In this document: one piece after another, positions 33,821-41,802 of the stretch
How the letters are laid out: every line of letters begins with the position of its first letter
Numbering within the stretch: position 1 is the first letter of the stretch
Assembly (NCBI GenBank): GCA_964469815.1
Contig: CAYXZC010000008.1
Span: 1-47,860, forward strand
Direction of reading: 5' to 3'
DNA length: 47,860 bases
DNA from: MGBC163016 sp964469815
Lineage (GTDB): Bacteria; Actinomycetota; Coriobacteriia; Coriobacteriales; Eggerthellaceae
Made by a program: the position numbers and the translations under genes
The notes under the pieces: generated by a model
Told to the model about the DNA's origin: nothing
The model's input: the letters and a program-made list of their open reading frames with translations, nothing else
Database searches by the model: none

Positions 33821-33919
33821 CTCTTTGTGGTGCAAAGATATGATCGTGTGCCGCTTTGCCGCTTGTCTGAAGCGGGAAACGTTGCGCTCGATCGGCGCGT
33901 TGCGCACAAGGGGAGCGTC

Positions 33920-34954
33920 ATGTTGACCGAGCTTACTGTTGCATATCTGATCTTCGGCGGTGTTGGCGCCGGATCCATCGGCGTTTGCTCTATTCTCGAC
34001 CTTGTTGTTGTGCGCGAGCATTTTGGGGATTCAGAATACGAGCAAGGCCCTGCGGTTTGCTCCACTTCAAGAGTGGTCGACCTATCGTTCGCAGTCGGTT
34101 TTGCGCTGCTTGGCATCGGGTGCATTTGCTTGGTCTTAGACCTTGGGCGTATAGAGCGTGTGACGTCGCTCTTCATTCACCCGTCCTTTTCATGGATGAC
34201 GATAGGCGCTTACTCTATTGCGATCCTGCTGGCAGTCGGCGCGTTTCTCGCCATCGTACGGTTTCTCTATCTGCCTCAGATCGCGCGCCCTTTGATCGTT
34301 GCATGCGAGATCGTTGCTGTCATTTTGAGCATCGTGGTCATCGTATATGTGGGAATGCTCCTCGGTACCCTTCGCGGGGTGGCGCTTTGGGTGTCTCCTT
34401 GGCTGCCGGTACTGTTCGCGGCTTCGTCGGCATCGGGCGGAATCGCTATGGTGGTCTTCGTCAGCCTGTTCGTTCCTAAAACAGAAGATGCTTTCCGCAT
34501 GCTGCATGGTTTGGCTTTGGCCGATATGATAGTGATACTTGTGGAGGCCATCCTGGTCATTGCGTTTTTGGTGGGCGCTTCAACAAGCCGAAACCCTGGG
34601 GCGGTCAGCGGCTTTGAGCAGTTGATGACAGGCTCTGAAGCTGCTCTATGGTGGTTCGGGTTCGTTGGATGCGGAGTGGTTGTTCCGTTCCTGATCGAAG
34701 CGATCTTCTGCTTCACCGGAAGATTCGCCGGACGGTCGAACTCGGATATGTTGGCAAAGGTATTCGTATTGGGCGCAGCTTTCGTGCTTATCGGTGTTAT
34801 ATCCATGCGCATCGGAATAGTTGATGCAGGTGAGCGTCGTGGTTTGGAGCTACAGGATCCAACGACCACCGAAACTGCAGGCGATCTTATGGGCGGCATC
34901 GATCTAAGCGAGCCTTCGGAAAATGAAAGGATTTTGTATGAAACAGAAGGATAG
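33920..34954 (+). CDS. NrfD/PsrC-family membrane subunit, stand-alone
   Basis: 344 aa, eight or nine predicted helices from the very N-terminus (TVAYLIFGGVGAGSIGVCSI). The first-helix G-G-x-G-A-G and the D-x-G-R (LDLGRIERVTSL) after helix 3 are typical of NrfD-type quinone-interacting anchors of molybdoenzyme and cytochrome complexes. ATG 33920 follows GGGGAG; the frame is open to 33827, but without a ribosome binding site. No Fe-S or catalytic subunit is adjacent. Instead the gene overlaps a GntR regulator by 17 nt. It may serve a complex encoded elsewhere, or a distinct quinone-linked role (inference). Confidence 0.82.
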   Translation: MLTELTVAYLIFGGVGAGSIGVCSILDLVVVREHFGDSEYEQGPAVCSTSRVVDLSFAVGFALLGIGCICLVLDLGRIERVTSLFIHPSFSWMTIGAYSIAILLAVGAFLAIVRFLYLPQIARPLIVACEIVAVILSIVVIVYVGMLLGTLRGVALWVSPWLPVLFAASSASGGIAMVVFVSLFVPKTEDAFRMLHGLALADMIVILVEAILVIAFLVGASTSRNPGAVSGFEQLMTGSEAALWWFGFVGCGVVVPFLIEAIFCFTGRFAGRSNSDMLAKVFVLGAAFVLIGVISMRIGIVDAGERRGLELQDPTTTETAGDLMGGIDLSEPSENERILYETEG

Positions 34955-35471
34955 AGCGACTGCGGGGGATCTGTTCTCGTTGGATGAGAAGTCCAGCGTT
35001 CCGATCTGGCTTCAGCTGAAGAATCGCTTCATCTATCTCATCACCTCGGGGCATTATCTGCCGGGAGACCAATTGCCCACCGTTCGCAGCATGGCGGCCG
35101 ATATCGAGATCAACTACAACACTGTCAGCAAGGTGTACAAGAGCCTTGAGGAGGACGGCTACATCGTCTCGCGACATCGGCAGGGCGTTTTCGTATGCGA
35201 TGTGAGCGACAAGCCGGGCGTTAGCTTTGCGGTCACCGCGGAGATGATCACGGTAGAATACATCCAGCGTTGCCAAGAGCTGGGACTTTCCCTTGGCGAG
35301 ATATCAACGCTGTTCAATGAGAGCATCATAAAGGCGAAGGTAAAACGCAATAAAGAGCAAGGAGCGATAGATGCGCCGGAAAAACAGAGAAGAGAAGCTG
35401 ACTCGAACATCATCCACTTCCCCGATGTTTCGAACGATGGCGAATGTGCCTCAGCAGGAAACGGCGCATAG
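34938..35471 (+). CDS. GntR-family (YtrA-like) transcriptional regulator
   Basis: 177 aa. Winged helix near the N-terminus (about 15-85): SVPIWLQLKNRFIYLITSGH, PGDQLPTVRSMAADIEINYN, TVSKVYKSLEEDGYI, SRHRQGVFV. The C-terminal part is short and helical, as in the YtrA subgroup, which usually controls the operon it lies in. ATG 34938 with AAAGG upstream lies inside the NrfD gene (17-nt overlap). Its 3' end overlaps the slipin gene by 101 nt in another frame. The ligand is unknown. Confidence 0.88.
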   Translation: MKQKDRATAGDLFSLDEKSSVPIWLQLKNRFIYLITSGHYLPGDQLPTVRSMAADIEINYNTVSKVYKSLEEDGYIVSRHRQGVFVCDVSDKPGVSFAVTAEMITVEYIQRCQELGLSLGEISTLFNESIIKAKVKRNKEQGAIDAPEKQRREADSNIIHFPDVSNDGECASAGNGA

Positions 35472-36351
35472 GAAAACATCGCGCAACGGAGCGGTCATCT
35501 TCAGCATCCTTGTCTTTGCGCTTGGCGTTGCGTTGACGCTGGCCGTTTGGCAGCTTGCTGCCGGCGCGATCGGACTGGCGGCGCTGATCATCTCGGTCAT
35601 CATCGGGTGCTTGGCGGCATCCTCTATCCACATCGTCATGCAGTGGGAGAAAGCCGTTGTCATGCGGTTGGGCTGTTTCAATCGGGTAGCCGGGCCGGGC
35701 ATCGTGTTCACGATCCCGATCATCGAGTTCTATTCGCTGCGAGTCGACCAGCGCGTGATGTCCACGTATTTCGGTGCTGAGGAAACGCTGACAAGCGACC
35801 TTGTCCCTGTGAATGTGGATGCCATCGTATTTTGGATGGTCTTCTCGGCAGAGAAGGCAGCGATCGAGGTCGAGGATTATTCGGCTGCGGTTTCGTGGAT
35901 GGCGCAAGCGGTGCTTCGCAAAGCGATCGGTCGAGCATCCATAAGCGAGGTTGCAGCGCGGCGCGATCAGATCGATTCCGAGCTCAAGGAGGTTCTGGAG
36001 GATAAGCTTTCCGGCTGGGGGATCGATGTGATCGATGTTGAGGTGCGCGATATAGTCGTTCCGAAAGAGCTGCAGGAGGCGATGGCGGCCGAGGCGGTGG
36101 CATCGCGCGAGCGTGGTGCGCGCATGATCCTGGCCGAGGCGGAGCATGATATCTCGGAGATGTTGCGTGATGCGTCCGATGTGTATGAGGGCGATGCGGA
36201 AGCGATGCGCCTGCGTACGATGCATCTTGCGTATGAGAGTGTGAAGCAATCAGGCGGAACGCTGGTGATCCCGAGCGCCTTCAGCGAAGGATTCACGGAC
36301 GCGGGAAATGCGGCAGATGTGGCGAAGGCGATCGGAAAGTCTGCGGAGTGA
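35371..36351 (+). CDS. SPFH/band-7 protein of the slipin (stomatin-like) family
   Basis: 326 aa. N-terminal basic segment, a hydrophobic hairpin (about 38-90), then the SPFH domain: WEKAVVMRLGCFNRVAGPGI, FYSLRVDQRVMST, LTSDLVPVNVDAIVFWMV, LRKAIGRASISEVAARRDQI, GIDVIDVEVRDIVVPKELQE. A coiled-coil C-terminus is rich in Ala/Glu (MAAEAVASRERGARMILAEAE). These proteins form membrane-associated oligomeric rings that organise microdomains. AAGGAG lies 6 nt before ATG 35371, which is 101 nt inside the GntR gene; a later ATG (35440) has no ribosome binding site. An NfeD partner is not encoded next to it. Confidence 0.88.
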   Translation: MRRKNREEKLTRTSSTSPMFRTMANVPQQETAHRKTSRNGAVIFSILVFALGVALTLAVWQLAAGAIGLAALIISVIIGCLAASSIHIVMQWEKAVVMRLGCFNRVAGPGIVFTIPIIEFYSLRVDQRVMSTYFGAEETLTSDLVPVNVDAIVFWMVFSAEKAAIEVEDYSAAVSWMAQAVLRKAIGRASISEVAARRDQIDSELKEVLEDKLSGWGIDVIDVEVRDIVVPKELQEAMAAEAVASRERGARMILAEAEHDISEMLRDASDVYEGDAEAMRLRTMHLAYESVKQSGGTLVIPSAFSEGFTDAGNAADVAKAIGKSAE

Positions 36352-36374
36352 TTTTAGCTCCGTCCTAAACTCAC
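36348..36374. repeat. GTGATTTTAG...CTAAACTCAC hairpin
   Basis: 27-bp hairpin identical to copies at 41776-41802 and 42641-42667. The slipin TGA is inside its left arm. A small AATGATCCGTTTCATT hairpin follows (about 36375-36390), again with TCCGT in the loop. It probably terminates slipin against the convergent LysR gene. Confidence 0.75.
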
Positions 36375-36410
36375 AATGATCCGTTTCATTGTTCTCTGCT
36401 CTTTATAGGG

Positions 36411-37334
36411 CTAAGTATTCCCTACTGTTCCTACCGATGCTCTATGAATGTCGTAACTATAGCGGAGACATTCTGCGAAGACATCAAATTGCTTCTTTTG
36501 ACGAGACTTCTTCCAGAGAAGACAGATGTCATATTTTAATTCGAGATCCTTGAATGTGAGCATCTTGAAACGAGGGCCAAAATAATCTGATAGGTGGGCA
36601 CACGACATGATTATGGCAGAGTGGTTTTGAAATAGCAGCGGCATAGAGTCTATATCATCGATGTAGGGAAGATCTATGAAAGGGATATTTGATCGTTGCA
36701 ATGTCTCGCGAAGAAAAGCCCCAAGTTTCTCTTCGTGGGGAAATCCTTCAGGAATACCTATCGCATCCTTCAACTCATCAGTAGAAATTTCACACTTTTT
36801 TGATATTTCATTCGATCGTTCTACCATTAACGTGAATTCATCTGAATAAAGTGGCGTTATTTCAAAGAGGGACATCTCGGCATTCTTCGGGCACATAGTG
36901 ATCCCGATGTCGATCTTATCGCTTTTGAGCTCATCTAGAATAACATTTGGCTGAAGGGAGCGAGAGAATATTGCTGTATCAGGGTATTCTCGCTTGAAGA
37001 GTCGATAGCATCCATCAAGAAGGTTGCTGCTTGCACCATGTAGATAGCCAATGCTTAACATGGAATTATGGCTGATTTGCTCGCGTTTGATCTCCTTAAT
37101 GATATCGTCATGTGCGTTCACTAATTCTCTCGCTCGATCTGCAAGGAGCTTGCCCGTGGTTGTCAGACGTACTGACTGCTTATTGCGCAGAAAAAGATCG
37201 CAGCCAAGTTTCTTCTCCAAATCTATGATATGACGACTCAGCGATGGTTGCGCAATGAAGAAATGGCGCGCTGTTTCGGAGAAGTTAAGAGATTCCGCTA
37301 GATAAAGAAATTCGCGAAGAGTATCGATCCGCAT
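36411..37334 (-). CDS. LysR-family transcriptional regulator
   Basis: 307 aa. N-terminal helix-turn-helix: LREFLYLAESLNFSETARHF, IAQPSLSRHIIDLEKKLGCD, LFLRNKQSVRLTTTGKLLAD. The remaining 220 residues form the periplasmic-binding-protein-like effector domain (IDIGITMCPKNAEMSLFEIT; FTLMVERSNEIS). It is divergent from the cytoplasmic Mo enzyme operon with 243 bp between them, the usual layout for a LysR activator of the adjacent genes, so the effector is likely the enzyme's substrate (inference). Base use is more AT-rich than in the housekeeping genes. Confidence 0.92.
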   Translation of the reverse strand: MRIDTLREFLYLAESLNFSETARHFFIAQPSLSRHIIDLEKKLGCDLFLRNKQSVRLTTTGKLLADRARELVNAHDDIIKEIKREQISHNSMLSIGYLHGASSNLLDGCYRLFKREYPDTAIFSRSLQPNVILDELKSDKIDIGITMCPKNAEMSLFEITPLYSDEFTLMVERSNEISKKCEISTDELKDAIGIPEGFPHEEKLGAFLRETLQRSNIPFIDLPYIDDIDSMPLLFQNHSAIIMSCAHLSDYFGPRFKMLTFKDLELKYDICLLWKKSRQKKQFDVFAECLRYSYDIHRASVGTVGNT

Positions 37335-37416
37335 TGGAGTCTCCTGAGCATGATAGATAGGCTTGTGCCTTGTTAATACGATTTTAGCATCATGTGCTCA
37401 ACGCTTATTATCTGCG

Positions 37417-37533
37417 GTTATGCATATTATTCATTGCTTAACCGCTCATTGCATAACGTCGTTATCTGCATTTTCGAATAATGATGATCAAGGTTGTCGA
37501 AATATTCGTGGTCTTTTATTGCCATGAATATCT
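37417..37533 (+). promoter_or_regulatory. Candidate LysR operator and 5' hairpin of the Mo enzyme operon
   Basis: GTTATGCA (37417-37424) and its inverted match TGCATAAC (37450-37457) are separated by 25 bp in the divergent intergenic region, a spacing possible for paired LysR half-site regions. Further down, TATTCGTGG (37503-37511) and CCATGAATA (37522-37530) can form a 9-bp hairpin with one mismatch. The ribosome binding site AAGGGG precedes ATG 37578. Confidence 0.45.
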
Positions 37534-37577
37534 AAGACGGCGAAGAACAAGTTGGAAAAGAAAGAAGGGGTAGTCAG

Positions 37578-39980
37578 ATGGGAATCAAAACTACTGCTGC
37601 ACCAGCGATCCCGCTTGACACATTGGGTGAGAAGAACGATCTGGGTAAACCCTGGAAGTTCACCGATGAGGATACGGGTCTGCATGTAACGCGAAGCTGT
37701 GTGTGGTCTCCGCCGGGGTGTCATCCTGTTGGGTGCGGTGTCAAGATGTATGTAGATGATGATGGAAAGCTTGTTAAGGTAGAAGGCGATGAGAATCATC
37801 CGGTCACGCAGGGGCGCCTGTGTATGCGCTGCATCGCTCTGAAAGATTACATTTACAATCCCGGGCGTGTGATCTATCCCATGAAACGCGATCGCAAATA
37901 TCGTGGTCAAGATGATAAATGGGAACGTATCAGCATGGATGAGGCGCTCGATATCATCGAGGAAGAGTATTGGAAGGCTGTAAAGAAATACGGACATGAA
38001 AGCGTACTGGTTTACACAGGTACAGGTCGCAATGGTGGTGTGACTTCTGGTTCTAATGTTGCTGCGCTTACGTTCAATACACCGAACTACTGTTATACCC
38101 AATCAGGATATGCATGTTATCTTCCTCGCATGGCGGCAAGCGTGTATACTTCCGGCATTGCATACACTGAGGTGGATTATGCCGGCACATTGGAGGGTCG
38201 CTACGATGATCCTGCGTATAAGCTTCCTGAAGTTATCGTGCTGTGGGGTAAGGATCCTTTACCATCGAATCCAGACGGCCTGTTCGGGCATTCCATCATC
38301 GATATGATGAAGCGAGGATCGAAATTGATAACAGTAGATTCTCGTGTGAATTGGATCTCAACGAAGGCTGATTACCATTTGCGCTTGCGTCCTGGTACAG
38401 ACACGGCGCTTGCGATGGCGATGCTGGATACCATAATCAAAGAAGAGATCTACGACAAAGAGTTCGTTGATCTGTATTGTTACGGATTCGAGGAGTTCGC
38501 AGAGCGTTGCGCCACTATGCCGCCAGAGGAGGCAGAGAAAATAACGGGTGTTCCAGCGGAAGATATTCGTGGAGCAGCTCGCCTGTATGCTAATGCAGAG
38601 CAAGCGACCATCTCATGGGGTCTTGCCATCGATCAGAAAACGAACGGTTTGCAAAACGGAGCTACAGTGGTTGCGCTCACTGCGATCACGGGCAATATCG
38701 ACAAGCCAGGTGGTCAGCTTGTAGCCGGTGCAGGTACTACCGTTACAGGTGGCGAAAACGAAGATGAGGGAATGTCTGCACTCATGCGTGTTGATGACGA
38801 TGAGCTGCATATGAAGATGATAGGCATGAAGGAGTATCCGGGTTATTGCGGGTTCTGCAACAATTCTCATGCCGACCTCACACTGCGAGCACTTCAAACG
38901 GATGAGCCGTATCATCTTAGCTTCGCCATGATCATGAACAGCAATTTCGGTGCCAATTCGACAGCCCAACCCAAAGATTGGCTGGAAGCAAGTGTCAAAT
39001 CTCTTGATTTTGCGTTTGCTTTGGATACGGTTATGACGCCAAGCATCCAAGCTGTAGCCGATGTTTTCATTCCGTTGGCAACAACAGCGGAATCGAACAC
39101 CGTTGTATCTGTAAATTATGGAGCCACCCCTGTTTATCGTGGGTTCCAGAACAAATGCATCGAAGTCGGCGAGACCATGGGAGATGCCGAATTCGCTACA
39201 GTGATGGGTCGTCGTTTGTTCCCTGAGAAGTTCGACAAGCTTGGGATCCAAACAACTGAGGATTTTCTTCGCTATGTATGGCTTGGTAAAGAAGATTTTA
39301 ACGAACTGGCTCCAACGGTTATCAACCAATATGATCATGAGTACTTTAAGTACAAAACTGGCAAGATGAGAGCAGATGGGCAGAAGGGTTTTGAAACCCC
39401 GACTGGTCGCATTGAGTTGTGGTGCAATGCGTATGCGCAGTTCGGCGATGATCCGCTACCGTACTATGAAGAGCCGCATTACAGCCCTGTAAGCGACTCG
39501 GAGTATATGAAGCCTGAATACAAAGAACTTTACCCATTCGTGTTGACCACAGGCGCACGTACTTATTGTTATTTCCATTCTGAGAATCGTCATGTTCCGG
39601 TGCTGCGCGAGATAAATCCTGATCCTTTGGTTGAGATCAATCCTAAGACTGCTGCTCGGCTTGGAATTATCGATGGTCAATGGTGCCGCGTTTTCAATAT
39701 GTTCGGCGAATGTTATTTGAAAGCAAAGGTCAGTCAGATCGTTGATGAGAGCACCATTCATGCTCAGCATGGTTGGTGGTTCCCTGAGTCTGATCCAAGT
39801 GCTCCTAGACTATTCGATACGCTTCGCAGTCAGATAAACAATCTGATTCCGGGATTCCATAATGGAAAAATCGGTTTCGGGGCTCCTTTCAAGAGCATGA
39901 TATGCAACATCGAGCCAACAGATAAGAACTTTGACACAGACATGGAAATGATCCAAGAAAAGTTTAGGAGGATCGATTAA
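37578..39980 (+). CDS. Cytoplasmic molybdopterin (bis-PGD) oxidoreductase, acetylene hydratase/hydroxytransferase-like group
   Basis: 800 aa, without signal peptide. The N-terminus has a Cys set for one [4Fe-4S] cluster: Cys41, Cys48 and Cys53 in CVWSPPGCHPVGCGV, then Cys82 in GRLCMRC. The DMSO reductase-family body follows (WERISMDEALDIIEEEYWKA; VYTGTGRNGG; WGKDPLPSNPDG; TTGARTYCYFHSENRHVPVL). Cys180 (GYACYLPRMA) is a candidate Mo ligand. The C-terminal molybdopterin domain is complete (NPKTAARLGIIDGQWCRVFN). Lack of a Tat signal and a small Fe-S partner recall non-respiratory members such as acetylene hydratase, pyrogallol hydroxytransferase and the dehydroxylases of gut Eggerthellaceae. 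The substrate is unknown; this grouping is inference. Confidence 0.88.
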   Translation: MGIKTTAAPAIPLDTLGEKNDLGKPWKFTDEDTGLHVTRSCVWSPPGCHPVGCGVKMYVDDDGKLVKVEGDENHPVTQGRLCMRCIALKDYIYNPGRVIYPMKRDRKYRGQDDKWERISMDEALDIIEEEYWKAVKKYGHESVLVYTGTGRNGGVTSGSNVAALTFNTPNYCYTQSGYACYLPRMAASVYTSGIAYTEVDYAGTLEGRYDDPAYKLPEVIVLWGKDPLPSNPDGLFGHSIIDMMKRGSKLITVDSRVNWISTKADYHLRLRPGTDTALAMAMLDTIIKEEIYDKEFVDLYCYGFEEFAERCATMPPEEAEKITGVPAEDIRGAARLYANAEQATISWGLAIDQKTNGLQNGATVVALTAITGNIDKPGGQLVAGAGTTVTGGENEDEGMSALMRVDDDELHMKMIGMKEYPGYCGFCNNSHADLTLRALQTDEPYHLSFAMIMNSNFGANSTAQPKDWLEASVKSLDFAFALDTVMTPSIQAVADVFIPLATTAESNTVVSVNYGATPVYRGFQNKCIEVGETMGDAEFATVMGRRLFPEKFDKLGIQTTEDFLRYVWLGKEDFNELAPTVINQYDHEYFKYKTGKMRADGQKGFETPTGRIELWCNAYAQFGDDPLPYYEEPHYSPVSDSEYMKPEYKELYPFVLTTGARTYCYFHSENRHVPVLREINPDPLVEINPKTAARLGIIDGQWCRVFNMFGECYLKAKVSQIVDESTIHAQHGWWFPESDPSAPRLFDTLRSQINNLIPGFHNGKIGFGAPFKSMICNIEPTDKNFDTDMEMIQEKFRRID

Positions 39981-39982
39981 TC

Positions 39983-40339
39983 ATGGCTTATGGACTTTTG
40001 ATCGATTACGAATACTGCACAGGCTGTCAATCTTGTGAGGTGTCATGCAAAATGGAGCATGATCTCCCGGTTGGTAAATGGGGAATTCGCGTTTACGACG
40101 ATGGGCCATGGCAGATGAACGATGCAGAGAATGCTTCTGGCAAGGATTACAACTGGAATAAAGTACCTGTGCCAACCGACCTGTGCGATCTTTGCGCTGA
40201 GCGTACTGAGCGTGGTCGTGAACCGATCTGCGTGCATCATTGTTTGGCGAACGTCATGCACTATGGCACCGTTGAAGAGCTTGCTCAAATGATGGATGGA
40301 AGTATGAAGCAAGTTCTATTTGTGCCAACCCATCAATAG
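39983..40339 (+). CDS. Small Fe-S partner subunit of the Mo enzyme
   Basis: 118 aa. Cysteines at the N-terminus in YCTGCQSCEVSCKMEHDLP give C-x2-C-x2-C-x3-C. A second set, CDLCAERTERGREPICVHHC, gives C-x2-C-x11-C-x3-C. This is a shortened DmsB/BthL-like ferredoxin with room for one or two [4Fe-4S] clusters rather than four. It starts 2 nt after the catalytic subunit stop, with AGGAGG upstream, so the two are certainly cotranscribed. No Tat signal is present, in keeping with a cytoplasmic heterodimer. Confidence 0.88.
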   Translation: MAYGLLIDYEYCTGCQSCEVSCKMEHDLPVGKWGIRVYDDGPWQMNDAENASGKDYNWNKVPVPTDLCDLCAERTERGREPICVHHCLANVMHYGTVEELAQMMDGSMKQVLFVPTHQ

Positions 40340-40384
40340 CGATTTCGTTTGCAAGCTAACTTTGTGCTTTAGAGGAGGATCACC

Positions 40385-40825
40385 GTGCGTGATGAGACGC
40401 GTTTAGGAAAATATGCATTGATCCGCTACAAAGGTGGAGCAGTGGGCGAAGAAATAGTTGATGATCATTGGGAGGGCGAACCCGAGCGCATTCGAATCGG
40501 TTATGGCGAAGTGCCAAATGGTATCGATGATGCGTTATTCGAGTTAGAGATCGGAGAACGCGGAACGCTTGTGATCCCTCCGGCAAAAGCTTATGGCGAG
40601 CATGACCCTGCAGGCGTTCAGATCAAGGCGCGCAGCGAAGTGCCTGACGGAGCGGATCTCAAGGTCGGTTCTGTATTGGGGTGGAGAAGCCCCATCACGC
40701 ACGAGATCCTTCCAGTACGCGTTGTCGAGGCTTTCGATGATTATGTCAAGCTCGACTACAACCATCCTCTTGCAGGAAAGACTCTTGAGTATCAGATCGA
40801 GCTTGTGGATGTGGTTGACGAATAA
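40385..40825 (+). CDS. SlyD-like FKBP-type peptidyl-prolyl isomerase
   Basis: 146 aa from GTG 40385, with AGGAGG 6 nt upstream. FKBP/IF (insert-in-flap) layout: IRIGYGEVPNGIDDALFELE, GERGTLVIPPAKAYGEHDP and the SlyD signature KLDYNHPLAGKTLEYQIELV. The His-rich metal-binding tail of E. coli SlyD is absent. SlyD proteins act as folding helpers and bind Tat signals and metalloenzyme factors. Its position as third gene of a Mo enzyme operon suggests a dedicated chaperone for cofactor insertion or subunit assembly (inference). Confidence 0.85.
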   Translation: MRDETRLGKYALIRYKGGAVGEEIVDDHWEGEPERIRIGYGEVPNGIDDALFELEIGERGTLVIPPAKAYGEHDPAGVQIKARSEVPDGADLKVGSVLGWRSPITHEILPVRVVEAFDDYVKLDYNHPLAGKTLEYQIELVDVVDE

Positions 40826-40919
40826 ACTGACGAAAGAGATCTCGTCTGATGCAATCCAAGTGGCCGGGTCTTTGTTTTGATTCGGCCATATTAATAACGA
40901 ATACACTATAGGAGAGCTT

Positions 40920-41414
40920 ATGCTTTTTAAAGGTCCTGCTGGTTTTCAGCGCATCATCTATATCATCATGAATATCGTTATCGGTATTGTGGTCAGTCTT
41001 TGTCTTATGATATGCATAATGCACGTACCTATCACTCCTGATGGATTGTTGAAGAGCGTTGTTTTGAGCTTCTTCATTGGATACACCGTGAGCGATCTTA
41101 TTCCAGCAATGAGCTGGGGAAACGCATTAGTTTCTGCATTGAAGGTGAAGAATTCTTTAGTGGCGCATTTCATTTCAAGTGCCGTATTGGCGTTCTTCAT
41201 GGGCACATTCATCTTGTTCTTCTGCGCTTATATCAATATATACGACATGGCTGGAATGTCGGGTGTCTTTGGTTTCTTTATTTCAGCATATGGGCTTGTG
41301 CTCTTGGCTGCCTATATTTCTATTTTGATATTTGTTCCATTAGGAGGAAAAGTTGCTACCGCTATCAGCGGCTTTGATCCTGCGAAAGGATCAGATCCAG
41401 TGGTTGAGATCTGA
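40920..41414 (+). CDS. Four-helix membrane protein of the Mo enzyme operon
   Basis: 164 aa. Predicted helices at about 10-36, 43-65, 80-108 and 112-142 (RIIYIIMNIVIGIVVSLCLM; LKSVVLSFFIGYTVSDLIPA; VAHFISSAVLAFFMGTFILF; GFFISAYGLVLLAAYISILI), then a short cytoplasmic tail. No haem-ligand histidine pattern or transporter signature is evident; the only His residues are scattered. AGGAG precedes ATG 40920; the gap from the FKBP gene is 94 bp. It might be a substrate permease or membrane factor for the enzyme. I do not recognise the family. Confidence 0.75.
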   Translation: MLFKGPAGFQRIIYIIMNIVIGIVVSLCLMICIMHVPITPDGLLKSVVLSFFIGYTVSDLIPAMSWGNALVSALKVKNSLVAHFISSAVLAFFMGTFILFFCAYINIYDMAGMSGVFGFFISAYGLVLLAAYISILIFVPLGGKVATAISGFDPAKGSDPVVEI

Positions 41415-41440
41415 TCGTCGATGAAGTAATAGAGGTTGCA

Positions 41441-41653
41441 ATGTGCTATGGATGCAATGGGTGCAATAGATGCGGCAAGATGGATCGTCTGCGTAAAACC
41501 TTAGGGCGACGATTGTGTTTTGAGTGTGGTGCCGAAGCTTCTCGCACTGATAAAGTTTGCAAACGATGCGGTGCTCATTTGCGCCCACTTGCACCAAAAG
41601 CTGGTGTTTCTTCTAGTCTGGATAAAACTGCGAACACGAAGGAAAGTGAATGA
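41441..41653 (+). CDS. 70-aa Cys-rich zinc-ribbon protein
   Basis: N-terminal MCYGCNGCNRCGKMDRLRK (C-x2-C-x2-C-x2-C), then CFECGAEASRTDKVCKRCGA, two CxxC knuckles spaced as a zinc ribbon, then a Ser/Thr/Lys tail. The first four closely spaced cysteines could hold a second metal or Fe-S cluster. Gene 26 bp after the membrane protein, with GAGG upstream, probably the last gene of the operon. Role unknown; metal delivery or nucleic-acid binding are both possible. Confidence 0.6.
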   Translation: MCYGCNGCNRCGKMDRLRKTLGRRLCFECGAEASRTDKVCKRCGAHLRPLAPKAGVSSSLDKTANTKESE

Positions 41654-41759
41654 ATCGAGCAATATTGGAATCCTGTCCTATGGATCCAGCTTGTCTTGCT
41701 TGTTATGCCATTTCGAGCTGAAGCAATCTTTTATGCCAAAAGAAATTACTTACGATTCC

Positions 41760-41802
41760 AGAATGACAAAATGCGTGATTTTAGCTCCGTCCTAAACTCA
41801 CA
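41760..41802. repeat. 43-bp repeat copy 1 with GTGATTTTAG hairpin
   Basis: Starts CAGAATGACAAAATGC and runs through the GTGATTTTAG...CTAAACTCAC hairpin. It is identical over 43 bp, in the same orientation, to 42625-42667. It overlaps the end of the first PIN toxin gene and likely terminates that module. Confidence 0.85.

Noticed and set aside
35410..36249. 279-aa minus-strand frame opposite slipin
   Set aside because: His/Arg-rich antisense of a clear SPFH gene.
41654..41760. tRNA gene or another small gene after the zinc-ribbon protein
   Set aside because: No cloverleaf, GTTCRA loop or ribosome-bound frame could be found.
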